Assembly: GCA_029531795.1 (NCBI GenBank)
Contig: JAPEIS010000003.1
Location: forward strand, 124,001 to 188,000
Direction of reading: 5' to 3'
Source: Sclerotinia nivalis
Lineage: Eukaryota > Ascomycota > Leotiomycetes > Helotiales > Sclerotiniaceae
Length of the DNA: 64,000 nucleotides
How positions within the stretch are numbered: position 1 is the first letter of the stretch; each line of letters starts with the position of its first letter. Made by a program: the position numbers and the translations under genes. The notes under the pieces are model-generated. The model ran no database searches, had not been told where the DNA came from, and saw nothing but the letters and a program-made list of their open reading frames with translations. Positions 11,449 through 22,197 of this stretch are shown in pieces.

Positions 11449-13501
11449 ATGACTGGTTGGGCTACCAAGATTAATGATGCTGTCGCCGGCAGCATTGTTG
11501 GTAGAAGATTTCGCCTTCAGGGTTCCGGCCATGTAAAGGCGAGAGAGGGATCAAGATTCCTCACTGAAATCCGTGCTGGCCTCGCGACATTCTTCGCCAT
11601 GGCATATATCATTTCTGTATGTGCCGAACCTCTGCATTTGCTTAAGTGGTACAATATTCTGGAAGGGAGAATGACAATTCCTCATTCAGAAAATATCGCC
11701 CAAAATTGTTCATTTTAATTTTGGATAGCTCCAAGTCATTGATAAGCTGACATAAAAAATTCAGGTCAATTCCACGATTCTCGCAGATAGTGGCGGAACT
11801 TGCGTGTGTACTGATGCAACTGATCCTAGTTGCTCCTCGGACGTTGATTATACTCTCTGTCTTGGAGTTATCCGTCGAGATTTCATCACTGGAACTGCTG
11901 CTATTTCTGCTCTGACATCTTTCTGCATGGGATTATTTGCGAACATGCCTATCGCATTGGCTCCAGGAATGGGTCTGAACGCTTACTTTACTTATACGGT
12001 TGTTGGATTTCACGGGCTTGGACCTGTTACATATAGACTTGCCCTTACTGCCGTTTTTGTCGAAGGTTTCGTGTTTGTAGCTTTGTCATTACTTGGATTG
12101 AGACAATGGCTAGCCAGAATTATTCCCGCTTCTATCAAACTCGCCTCTGGAGTAGGAATCGGTTTATATTTGAGTAAGTGTAAAACTTCCATGACCAGAA
12201 ATCTGTACTAATTACAAGAAAGCGCTCATCGGTCTTGGCTACAGTGCAGGAATTGGAGTTATTACCGGAGCTACTTCAACTCCACTTGAGCTTGCAGGAT
12301 GTGTCAGCTCTCAATTCAAGGACGGTGTTTGTCCCACATCAACCAAAATGCGTTCGCCAACCATGTGGATTGGAATTTTCTGCGGCGGTTTTGTGACTGC
12401 CATTCTTATGGCATATCGTGTTAAAGGTGCAATCATTGCCGGTATCTTGTTGGTCGCCATCATCTCTTGGCCAAGATCGACTTCGGTCACCTACTTCACT
12501 GACGATACTGTCGGTAATGCCAATTTTGACTTCTTCAAGAAAGTTGTTACTTTCCATGGCATCCAGGAGACGCTTGTGGCACAAGATTGGAATGTAGCCG
12601 GTGTTACTGGACAATTTGGTCTTGCTTTCATCACTTTCCTCTACGTTGATATCCTGGATTGTACAGGAACATTATACTCCATGGCACGCTTTGCTGGGGC
12701 TATCGATGAAGAAACTCAAGACTTCGAAGGTTCAGCTGTGGCTTATCTCGTAGATGGTGAGAGTCACGTACATCTTTTCATGTTAATCAAACTAATATTT
12801 TTACGCAGCTTTCGGTATTTCCATCGGCTCACTTCTCGGTTTATCCCCGGTCACGGCATTCATTGAATCCGGTGCTGGAATCTCTGAAGGTGGTAAAACA
12901 GGAATAACCGCCATGGTTACAGGATTATGCTTCTTTATCTCAATCTTTTTCGCGCCCATCTTCGCCTCTATCCCACCATGGGCTACAGGATCCACTCTCG
13001 TTATTGTTGGTGCGATGATGTGCAAAGCTGCTAAGGATATTAACTGGAAATATTGGGGTGATGCACTACCAGCTTTTATCACCTTGGCTGTTATGCCATT
13101 CACATATTCCATTGCGTATGGCTTAATCGCCGGTATTATTTCGTACCTCATCATCAATACCACAACATGGGCAGTGGAGAAGATCTCTGGTGGTCGTATT
13201 GTACCATTCGATAAGGAGTTCAAGGAGCCATGGTCATACAAGGTCAAGGGTGGTATTTTGCCAGCTTGGGTTGTAAGAGCTTTACATGGGTAAGTTTTTA
13301 GGTTCTCTCTAATGTCAATATGAAAAGTAGAAGCTAATATTTTCCGATAGAAAGAAAGACTTTTGGCACGAAGACCCACCGATCAACACTTCATCCGCAG
13401 GTTCCATCTCGGTTACTGATGATGCGGATAAATCACGTGTTGGACCTGAATCCATGACTCGTCCTATCAATGAAACTAAGGCTGGCGAAAAGTTGGCTTA
13501 A
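11449..13501 (+). CDS. azgA: Hypoxanthine/adenine/guanine permease AzgA
   Basis: Predicted 580-aa plasma-membrane H+/purine symporter of the AzgA-like (NCS2/NAT-fold) family, importing adenine, guanine and hypoxanthine. Exons are 11449-11616, 11765-12173, 12223-12756, 12809-13289 and 13351-13501, all GT-AG with phases closing. The length equals that I recall for Aspergillus AzgA. Signature stretches are EIRAGLATFFAMAYIISVN in the first helix, MPIALAPGMGLNAYFTYTVVG in TM3, IPASIKLASGVGIGLYLTLIGL joined across intron 2, and FLYVDILDCTGTLYSMARFAG followed by the SAVAYLVDAFGISIGSLLG region joined across intron 3. An early Cys-rich loop (GGTCVCTDATDPSC) is typical of fungal members. The hydrophilic C-terminus faces the cytoplasm. 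Upstream GATA and UaY-like motifs fit nitrogen and purine control. Confidence 0.96.
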
Positions 13502-14921
13502 GAAGTATTTGTTATTTTGCTTCTGAAAAATATATGGAGGTTTATAATGTAATGGTTGGAAAAATGATTGATTGGCGTAACATTTGGGGTTTGGGTCGAT
13601 GTAGAGTTTTGTAAAAGCGGAGAGAGAATCATGGTTTTATAGGAATTAGTTTGATGATGGGATTTTAGTGGTAGATGAGATTGTAAAGTGATCATAATCT
13701 CCATCTATTGTTGAGAGGGCAGAAGAATCGGAAGAGGTGGGAAATAGAAGATGAGATTTATGCAGGCAAAATCAGTTACTGTAATTTTAATAGTCACTTT
13801 CAATAGTTCGATCTTGCTATGGCAGGCTCTCGTTGCATCATCAGAGAATAGTATTATTTAGCAAGTACTTGAATTTGGTAGCCAAACCTCACCTGCCAGG
13901 TATCTCCAGCTAGTGAGCTGCGGCATCACAGTGGTATCTCAGGCTTCTAACAAAAAATTGATAACGAAAAGCCCCACGGTGATGGACATTTGTATCGTTT
14001 GAACCTTATGATAGGAATCTATGCTGGTTTATGAGAATAAATTCAAGATTTTTGAGAATCGCTGGAAATTGAAGGTCACATGGAGTGAGGTCAGAAGAAA
14101 GCCCCGATGCTGTAGTTAACAGTTCTTGAATCATACTCGACAACTCCTTTTATACCCATGACTCCATATCCTGAGGGTTAAATCCTTAGTTTGATTATTC
14201 TCTTTTATATCTAAGGGGCAAGGAAGTCCCTAACTGGGGTATAATCCTCCGAACTACAGGTTCGGCCGGGGAAGAAGTCGACCCATATTTTTATATTAGA
14301 ATTTCCTCTGAACAGCAGATACAGAAGTGGTATATAAACTCTTCTGATTACGTACCAAAAACAAAAAGAGACAAGAATGGGAAGGAATTAGCACGATCAG
14401 AGTTCGATGGACCTGAGATCCGGTGAAAAACGAGACGCACATTTACGAGTACAGATGTGCGCACATAGTGATATGGTGTTTCAAACGAATTAATCAAGCG
14501 AAATTGGGAATTGGTAGTGAGATAGGCGGAAGTTGCGACAACGAACGATCGATGATGGGTAGAGAAGGAAATGACAGCAGAAATACTCCATATATTCGCA
14601 AATGGGCGCTGAATGCTAGTCCTGTAGAATATTGATAATCAAAATTTTTTTACCTCCAAATCGATAGCAACAGGTAGTATTCCTGCCCAATATCCCATTG
14701 TATATTGTCATTATACAATAATAGTATTTGTATACTTCCTAGCAAAGCCGGAACAACCGAAAAGAAGTGAGAGCTACCATAAAGGAGCCCAGGAGGCCTA
14801 TCCAATAAACGCTGGCTAAATTCAAGCGACCTCAAGAAACCCAAGGAAAATAAACCAAAGTTGACAATAAAAATATTCGTCTTTCCCTCGTAACCCATCA
14901 TACCTTATCTTAATTACCCAT
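13502..14921. other. Intergenic between convergent genes
   Basis: About 1.4 kb between the ends of azgA and the second rhodopsin-domain gene. No gene or repeat of note was recognised. Confidence 0.5.
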
Positions 14922-16550
14922 CTACTTTGCAGATTTCAAACTACTAAAGGAACCACGTACCCAGATCCCCGGCGCCAAAGCTGCTCTTCGTAATATCTCA
15001 TTCCTACCCACGGGATTAGATGGCTGCGAATTATTAGAACAAGGCTCAGCAGGTGTTTCCGAAATATCTAGACCCGGATAGAGTTTCAGGGGCTTCCGAT
15101 CGTGTTCTTTTGACCGAACACTTTTTTCCTCCTCCGAGCTATTTACTTTTTCTTCCGCTAATTCTCTGATATTTTTGGTCTTTCCTATATTTCTGCAGCG
15201 AGACCAGAATACTGATGAGCAACCCATGTTCTTGAATTTCCCTTTGTACATGCGGATAAATTTTGAGATATCTGTTGTACAAGCGATGCAGATACCGAGG
15301 AATATTTCGATGAGACTGTGGTGTCAGAAACGATTAGCGATGTAGGGAGGAAGAATTTTGGAATCCACTCACCTCACAAGTGCGACACCTGCAAGATTCC
15401 ATGATACATCGTCATTGTCGTGAAGTCTTAGCCGATAGATAACACTGAGGATTGATCCAATAATAGCACTAATACCCGTCAGCACACCTCATTTCCCTTT
15501 CAGGTAGAATTGAACCTACATAAAACCCGTAGCGAAAATCAATGCGACACCGGCTTTCTTCTTTGGCGTTAGATGTAATTTGCTGACAGCAATTAAAGGT
15601 ACTATGATTAAATATACGTCAATGATCAAGCTAACAACACCCCGAGGTAAACTTAAAGATTGCATGCGAAAAGAAGAATTTGAAAATATTTGGTGTCTCC
15701 ATGGTGTCCCGTTGTGTGGAATACCCCAGGCCAACGCAAGAATAAGATGTATAGTATAAAAAGCCGAAGATATTATAGCACCAATGGTACAAGCTATTTT
15801 GACCCAAGGTTCAGTGAAGAAAATCTCTACGTAAGTGATGAAGAGAGTGAGCTTGACGAAGCCTATAGCGGTAGGACTCATTATGTATGTTAGGCATAAT
15901 GGCTAGATTTGAGTAAGTAGAGCCCGATGGAAGTGTGACATAAATAGGTGTAATTGAATGGAAAGAAAATACAAAAAAGACGTACAATTATGCTGCGATT
16001 AGTGAATGTTTCGGATAGCGGAACGTCATATTGATGATAACCAGTCGTCCCTCCAGGGGTAACAGCTAATGCAGAGATTAATACATTATCGAAATAAAGT
16101 AGAAAAGACCTACTCAGAATTGTAAGGACATATGCAGTAATAGCGAGGAGCTATATTGTCAGTATCTCAAAAAACCCGATGGAGAAACACTACGCACAAA
16201 GCTAATAGTGATAGTTACTGAACTCCAATTAGTCTTCCGCTCTCACGACTCTAACGAGGAGAGCGGGCCTCACAATCACTCCAGAGCAATCTAATTGGAC
16301 GAACAATCATTAATTTTGTCCATACTCGAATACATGTGCATATGAGTGCTAGAGCCAGTAAAAAGGTAGAAACTATTATAACACTTCCTCGTCTGGATGC
16401 TCGATGTTGAAAGTTTGGAATAGCTCCTGGTGGAGGGGTTAAGCTTGGAATAGTTTCAAGCACGGATTTTGGCTGGTCTGACAAATAGATAGCTAGAGAT
16501 TGTGCACCTGCTGTACCTATTTGCCTTAATGCTCCTACGATTGGCGCCAT
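14922..16550 (-). CDS. Divergent rhodopsin-domain membrane protein, seven exons
   Basis: Predicted 428-aa multi-TM protein of the fungal rhodopsin-domain group. Minus-strand exons: 16550-16274, 16217-16198 (20 nt), 16150-16114 (37 nt), 16065-15986, 15902-15520, 15468-15373 and 15315-14922. All introns are GT-AG and the frame closes. Helix 1 is GSVIIVSTFLLALALICTCI, followed by RVWTKLMIVRP as in relatives. Later helices include TAIGFVKLTLFITYVEIFF and RGVVSLIIDVYLIIVPLIAVSKLHL, where family members carry a D..I..LP motif. The following stretch, ATGFIAIIGSILSVIYRLRL, forms across a 51-bp intron whose naive alternatives would break the frame. The tail is about 110 residues, polar and lysine-rich. 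It shares the architecture but little sequence with the gene at 293-1608. Function unknown. Confidence 0.75.
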
Positions 16551-17711
16551 AGTTGTTGGCTGTATATAAAGGAGAGAGTACGAGGATATCACAATAAAAT
16601 GAAATGAGGAGATCTTACGGCAAAAGAATGTTGTCGAAAATCTCCAATGAAGGAATTGAAAACTTTTAAGAAAAATTTCGTACATTTGAGAAGGGGGTAA
16701 AATATATATACAGGATAGGTTCTATTAATCGCATTCTGGTAATAAAGAATTGATGAACTTCAACCCGAACCAATATACTAGATAGGTGGCTACGTCGACG
16801 ATAGTAATCGATATTTGAAAGAGAAAGCTTTAACAACATCTGCTAGGAAGCTATCAGACATTTATTACTTTGTAGCAAGTATTTGCCAAGGCGAAGAACA
16901 GAAAGATTGATACTCACTCTTGATGTTATTAATGGTAATACAATAACATTGTAGGATTACTCCGAGTTTCTTTCCTTTTGTAGAAACTAATCATACAACG
17001 AGACTGTAGGCTTGTCCCGAATCTCTCCTCTTTCGCTTTTTCATCAATTCGGCACTAAGTTGATTTTGGAACAGCCGATTGGTGCATTTACTAAAATCAA
17101 GTACATATTGGAACTCTTATTAAACGTTAGCCTACGGTAAATGCCTACTCACGAGGCAAATACCGGCAAGATTATAGCTCAGTACCTTAGGAATACAGTG
17201 AATTTTCTAGGTATTATCAAGTTTCTTCTCTTTTCCATTCATTTTCTCTTTCATCCAACCTACTTTCCAGGTTTCTTCAATTTTACGGAAGAAACCGCTT
17301 TCCATTGGGGTGCAGCAAGACCTTAAGCGAAATCAAAGATTGACTATTTAACAAGAAGTGGCGGCTCTGGAGATAGTACAATCGAACTGTCCATGTACAA
17401 AGAATAGTCGTCGAAGACAATATTCTGGTCAAAAATATCAATTATCACAAAGTTGGCCAACAGCGCAAAGAAAAAAAATGTCAGTTTCTGTAGTTCACAA
17501 TTTCACATTCAAAGAAAAAACAATTTTTGGTGGGCAAAAACCTCTTTTAAATTTCCCTTCACTTGAAAGGGTATTTGAATCATTCATTCAATTCAAACAA
17601 AGATCGAAAGAGCTATCTCTCATTCATTGTTTCTCGACCTGTTGACTTATAATGAAAGGACTTCCTCACGAATTGTTCCACGTCCAGCGTGCAGCAACCC
17701 CCCTCGTCAAT
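16551..17711. other. Intergenic, no gene seen
   Basis: This holds the promoter of the rhodopsin-domain gene and the 3' flank of the eIF1-like gene. Small open frames between 17141 and 17650 lack any recognisable domain. Confidence 0.5.
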
Positions 17712-18095
17712 CTATCCGTGAACCACAACAGTCTTCTTACTCAATTCCAACCCTCCTTTCGTAGTAAGAAACTCGAAAATCTCCTCCCTGTAGTCTCCCT
17801 GAATCTGTATCACCTTACCGAAAACCTTGTCGTCCACAATCGAGCAGGCACACGCGAACTTCTTCTTGAAAAACTTGACAACTTTCTTCATGTCAAATGC
17901 ATCAGGAAGTCCTTGGATGGAGGTTAACAAATGTGGTTTCTTCTTGCCGTCCTTGGTTAGCTTAGGGCGCCCGCCGGTTTGCTGACATCGGAGGTGGACT
18001 TTGTTGCTTTGTTTGAGATCTACTTCGCCTGCTTCGGCGAAGATATCGGCCGACTTGAAGTTCTCGATATCAGAGCCACTTTTGATTTCAGACAT
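17712..18095 (-). CDS. eIF1/SUI1-family protein with enlarged loop
   Basis: Intronless 127-aa protein of the SUI1 family. eIF1 binds the 40S P-site region and enforces start-codon selection. The family core is visible: IENFKSADIFAEA at the N-terminus, LRCQQTGGR, LTSIQGLPDAFDMKKVVKFFKKKFAC, IQIQGDYREEIFEFL and the final VVVHG. Two things are odd. About eleven extra, lysine-rich residues lie at roughly 44-56, between the GR of hairpin loop 1 and the LTxxQGLP strand; that loop contacts the decoding site in ordinary eIF1. Many otherwise near-invariant core residues are also changed. Ordinary fungal eIF1 is about 110-115 aa. The frame is intact, so it looks functional, perhaps a diverged paralogue or retrocopy beside a standard eIF1 elsewhere. 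The start is the first ATG and fits family alignment. Confidence 0.85.
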   Translation of the reverse strand: MSEIKSGSDIENFKSADIFAEAGEVDLKQSNKVHLRCQQTGGRPKLTKDGKKKPHLLTSIQGLPDAFDMKKVVKFFKKKFACACSIVDDKVFGKVIQIQGDYREEIFEFLTTKGGLELSKKTVVVHG

Positions 18096-18691
18096 CTTTG
18101 CTGTTGTAGTGGTAGTAGTTCGTTGTGAATTGGTGTTGATTGGCTGTTAGGAGTTAGTGAGTTTGCTGTAATGTGTTAGATGAATGTATGATTGTATGAA
18201 TGATGGGATATCAATTGAAATTCACAAAGCCTGCTTATGTAGAACATCATGAGGAATTGTTCCGGGAGAGATCAGAATACAATGTTATTGTTTATTTATA
18301 TTTCCGAGGTTGTTCTCGTTTTGTGTGAGTGTTTCTTTGTCTTGAGTATGCTGACTATGCCATATACTTACTTAGAGTTAAAGCTAGCCTATTTTTCACA
18401 TGGCACATTGCGATTATAAGCAAGATCTTTACTCATTAGCGTCCAATGTATATCAATTTTGGGAGTCCTTAACCTCCTCTATCCCCCGAACAAAGGAATA
18501 TCCCAGTTTGTTTACTCATAACTCAATTTCAAGGCGCTAACCAGACCATGTATGGTAGTTAAGTCTACTGAACTACTAGACAGGTCGAACGAATCCACAA
18601 CGACTAGCACTTTTATCCAATACTCAAAACTTCTTGCTTTTACATTTCCCCCTAGTCTTTTCAAACGTCATCTCCTTAAGCGAACCCGTCC

Positions 18692-18938
18692 TATCAGGGT
18701 GTCCAGTAGTCCGGACTAGCAGACTAGAGTTTAAGCTTTCAATGATCAGAAATTCTTTGAATGTTTGAATATAATTCAATGTTTCAAAGAGTTTAAATAT
18801 TCTAATTAATATTCAAAAAGTCGTGAATATTTGAGTATAATTCATTATTTTAATTGATTAAAATGTCCCAAATGAATTCAGGAATCCAAAAAGCTTCTCA
18901 TTGTTGGACTGCAGTCCGGACTATTGGATGCCCTGATA
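18692..18938. mobile_element. MITE with terminal inverted repeats and TA ends
   Basis: Two 26-bp terminal inverted repeats (18692-18717 and 18913-18938) flank a strongly AT-rich, non-coding centre. The outer end reads TATCAGGG on both arms, so the element could be TCAGGG...CCCTGA flanked by a TA duplication, as in Tc1/mariner-derived MITEs. The arms differ at only three positions, all transitions. The size of about 245 bp and lack of any transposase fit a non-autonomous element. Confidence 0.7.
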
Positions 18939-19667
18939 CAAACTATGTATAAATCTCCCTCTACCCCAACCCCGGATCTCAGTTCCCCTGCAGCTCCTAG
19001 ATTTCTCCAACATAAGACGTATATAAACCCACCACCACCCCTGATAAAATGAAGCCAAAAAAATAGATGACATAATCTGAAGATCTTCATCTAAGAAGGC
19101 AGATCTGATAATCAGTAGTTCATGATATGGAATAAGATTTTGTACGTTCGGAAATCCGAACAGAAGGTTTCTAGCTTGAGGAATTCGATGGCGTGAGTGA
19201 TACTATGAACGTTGAAATTGATAATATCATTTAATGCTATTGATGTGAATTGAGGGAGTTTGAAGACGACAACAACATTTCCTCTGCAATAAATTAGCAG
19301 CATTGTAGCATATCATCCCATCAACATCTAATTCTCATCGCATGCCATTAAAGCTGCACTAGCAGACAATAAGAAGTATCCCCTCTTCCAAATGCCCATA
19401 AAAACCTATTATCCAAATCTAGATTTCCTAGCACCAACAGAAACTTAAGTGCAAGGTATAAAATAAAAGACATAATATTCTAGAAGACTTTCCTATCTCA
19501 TCAACTCACAGCACAGAACGAAACACAATCAAAACACAGTATAAACCTCTCAATGAGTTCATCGATAAAACTAGCCTCAGCGCAGCCCAAACCCGGCAAC
19601 GCCTGCCATAACTATAAGATAAACTAAGTATGAAAAGCGGTCGTGCCTTCATTGATAGGTTACTACC

Positions 19668-19709
19668 ATCCATCCCCCCATCCATCCATCCCCCCATCCA
19701 TCCCATCCA
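19668..19709. repeat. CATCC/CCCATC simple repeat
   Basis: Degenerate tandem array of CCATC units in the 3' flank of the coiled-coil gene, about 42 bp long. Confidence 0.8.
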
Positions 19710-19896
19710 TAGCACGCCAGCCAGTCATTAATTCGTATGTGCACCAATCCCTTCCCCCTATCTTCCTCCCGCTGAAGTATTCTAACCACAATAACCTATC
19801 ACTATCACCAAGAAAAAGAATATACAAGCACTAAACCAAACTAGTTTTGAGGACATCTCTCACACCCCTCCCTGTTGGTCCATCAATGACATTATC

Positions 19897-22197
19897 CTAA
19901 CGGCTGTACCCTCCTCCCATTTTGTCAATACTACTCAATAAATTGCTCCTGCCACTGAGCCCACTGCCTGGTCTACTTCCCTGACTTGCCACACTTCCGT
20001 TACTCCCCTTCCTCTCCCTCCCCGCTCCGCCAATTCCTAGCCCCGTCCCAATTCCGCTCATACCACCCCGTCCAATCCTACTTCCTCCAGCCGCACTCGG
20101 TGCTCTCAAGCCACTCGGTCTGCTAACACTACTTGCCCGTCCTAGCGTAGGACTCTTCATCTGACTCTCAAAAACATGTTGTTTCTTTTGCGAGACGGGC
20201 GTTTCTGGTATTGGCGAAGATCGAGTTGGAGCAGGCTTCTTTTCCTCCTCGAGATTCTTTGCAACCATGTCGTCGAACATTGCAATCATGGGGATCATTT
20301 CATCGACGGCTTGAACCAGTTTAGTCTTCTCGACTCTTTCCTCATCTAGCATATGTCGAAGGTCCTCATTATCTTGTCTAACACTTTTAATTTCCATTCC
20401 CAAGCCCTCGAGTTCTGCCTCCAACTCCTTGGTTCTGGCATCACGCGCCGCTTGTTTTTCGACATCTTCCGCTGAAGATTCCACTTTCGTCGTCGTGTTA
20501 TCGTGACCCAACTTCAAGTCTTCGTTTTCTTTGGAAAGTTGTTCGACAGTAGCTTCCAACTCCTTAACCTTCTTATCCCAGCGACGTTCATAACTTTTCT
20601 TGAGAGCTTGGACTTTAGTTTCGTGTTTTTCTTTGTAAAGAGCATGCAACTCTCTAGATACCTTCTCGACCGCAATTTCGACAGTTCGACCTCCACAATG
20701 GCATTCAGTTGGCGATTTCAAGGACACCTCGACGGGAGGTGAAGTAGCTCCAGGTGTAGCTTTCCCAGCACGCATAGCCGCCAAATTTCTCTGCGCTTCT
20801 TGAGCCATAATTTCAGCCATTTCTCTCCTTCTCTCACTTTCCTCCAATCGACCATCCAACTCCTCACGTTCTTGCTCTGTTTGAACCATTTCTTCTCTCA
20901 CGTTTCTTAACACGGCTTCCATTTCTCGACCTCTCTTTTCCCACTCCTCTTTTTCCGCCGCCAATTGATCTTGTATATTTCGTTCTTCTCGTAATTGTTC
21001 CAGGCTTTCACCAACTCTCTTCTCCGCGTCCCCAACGGCTGTTTTCATAAACTGCAATTCAGCTTCCTTTCCACTTAACGTAGCTTTCAAACTACTAATC
21101 TCCGATAGGAAATCTGATTTCAACCTCTCAATTTCCCTAGGTGTAATAGAGGGTAAACTTCTAGGCGTAGGCGCAGGAGGAATGTCGAAATCTAAAAGGT
21201 TGCTCATTCGATTCGATTTTGGTGTTGCGGCAGTATTTTGCGCATACCAATGTTGATCGGGCGCAGAACTTTTCGAAGGTGACATTCTATGTCTTGAAGG
21301 TGAGGGGCCGCGGCCATTAAACCCATTCATTTGTGCGGTAAAGTCAAGTAGGTTAGTGGTATTTCCATCATCTTTACTTTTAACATTTCTATGTCCGTAT
21401 GGAGTTGGTGAAAAATCTTCGGATGTATTCACTTGTCTGCGTGCTGTAGCAGGTGTACTGAATCGATGACTTTGTCTCGGTGTTGGCCCACCCATATTTG
21501 AGAATTTCGATGGACTGTGTCCAAGTTTGGAGAACATGGTCATATCTGGTACAGCGGAAAACTCGCTGAATGTGCTGACCATTGTATCATCCATCAAATT
21601 GTGCGCTTCCTCTGCTGAAGCGGCAGCGCTACCCGTCTCTATGTAAGCAAAAGTTTCGTTTATCGTCTGTCCTTCCTCGTTATCATTATCATCATCGTCT
21701 TCTTCCAATATCTCAATCGCTTTCGTAAGCCCTTCATTATCTCTTAGCACTGGATCATCGAGGTCCATTTCCTGCTCAACGACGACCGGCGGTTCGGGCG
21801 ATTTCAAAGGCGAAGGAGTAGCAGTAGGCTTTACAGGGAATCTCATAGGTGTTGACATCTTCCTCGGACTGCGCATACCATCTGTCGATTTGGTAGGTGA
21901 AGTTTGGCTCTTCAATAGTTTCAGGGGTGACATATGTTCCCCATCAATCGAGTTCCTCGACGCCAGCATTTGCCTCCTAACGGGAGAGATATTCTCCTTA
22001 CTCGAATCCGTCGCATCATTTGTCGCATCTATTGTCGCATCGACGAGAGGCGAACTCGGTGGACTCCCCACGCTCCCACTCATGGGTGTGTTTTCGGTAT
22101 AGCTGGTATCTTCGGACATGTTGTTTGTATTGCTAATAACTGATGGACTTCCAGAATTGATATTTCCGCTGGTTAAATCCAATAGGGGCTCCGCCAT
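19897..22197 (-). CDS. Coiled-coil protein, possible SnaD/Cut12-like spindle pole body component
   Basis: Single-exon 766-aa protein. Residues 1-350 are low-complexity and rich in S, P and T, with many cyclin-dependent-kinase-type sites (SPVRR, SPLKLLK, SPTK, SPRK, SPLK, SPSK). A short conserved-looking motif, FSAVPDMTMFSKLG, falls near residue 215. From about 350 to 490 and 510 to 690 there are long heptad coiled coils (EELDGRLEESERRREMAEIM; ALKKSYERRWDKKVKELEA), separated by a proline-rich linker and a CHCGG motif. The C-terminus is G/S/R-rich, often seen in microtubule-associated tails. The layout resembles the fungal spindle-pole-body coiled-coil proteins of the SnaD/Cut12 group, but I cannot confirm this without alignment. 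The start is the first ATG after an in-frame stop. Confidence 0.6.
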   Translation of the reverse strand: MAEPLLDLTSGNINSGSPSVISNTNNMSEDTSYTENTPMSGSVGSPPSSPLVDATIDATNDATDSSKENISPVRRQMLASRNSIDGEHMSPLKLLKSQTSPTKSTDGMRSPRKMSTPMRFPVKPTATPSPLKSPEPPVVVEQEMDLDDPVLRDNEGLTKAIEILEEDDDDNDNEEGQTINETFAYIETGSAAASAEEAHNLMDDTMVSTFSEFSAVPDMTMFSKLGHSPSKFSNMGGPTPRQSHRFSTPATARRQVNTSEDFSPTPYGHRNVKSKDDGNTTNLLDFTAQMNGFNGRGPSPSRHRMSPSKSSAPDQHWYAQNTAATPKSNRMSNLLDFDIPPAPTPRSLPSITPREIERLKSDFLSEISSLKATLSGKEAELQFMKTAVGDAEKRVGESLEQLREERNIQDQLAAEKEEWEKRGREMEAVLRNVREEMVQTEQEREELDGRLEESERRREMAEIMAQEAQRNLAAMRAGKATPGATSPPVEVSLKSPTECHCGGRTVEIAVEKVSRELHALYKEKHETKVQALKKSYERRWDKKVKELEATVEQLSKENEDLKLGHDNTTTKVESSAEDVEKQAARDARTKELEAELEGLGMEIKSVRQDNEDLRHMLDEERVEKTKLVQAVDEMIPMIAMFDDMVAKNLEEEKKPAPTRSSPIPETPVSQKKQHVFESQMKSPTLGRASSVSRPSGLRAPSAAGGSRIGRGGMSGIGTGLGIGGAGRERKGSNGSVASQGSRPGSGLSGRSNLLSSIDKMGGGYSR

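Larger units (their letters stand above)
18096..19896. other. Intergenic with MITE and simple repeats
   Basis: About 1.8 kb upstream of the eIF1-like gene and downstream of the coiled-coil gene. It contains the 18692-18938 element and the CATCC-type repeat at 19668-19709. No protein-coding frame is convincing. Confidence 0.5.

Noticed and set aside
15484..15519. Apparent in-frame stops in the second rhodopsin-domain gene, suggesting a pseudogene
   Set aside because: A 51-bp GT-AG intron (15469-15519) with a CTGAC branch-point-like motif removes both stops and restores the frame exactly.
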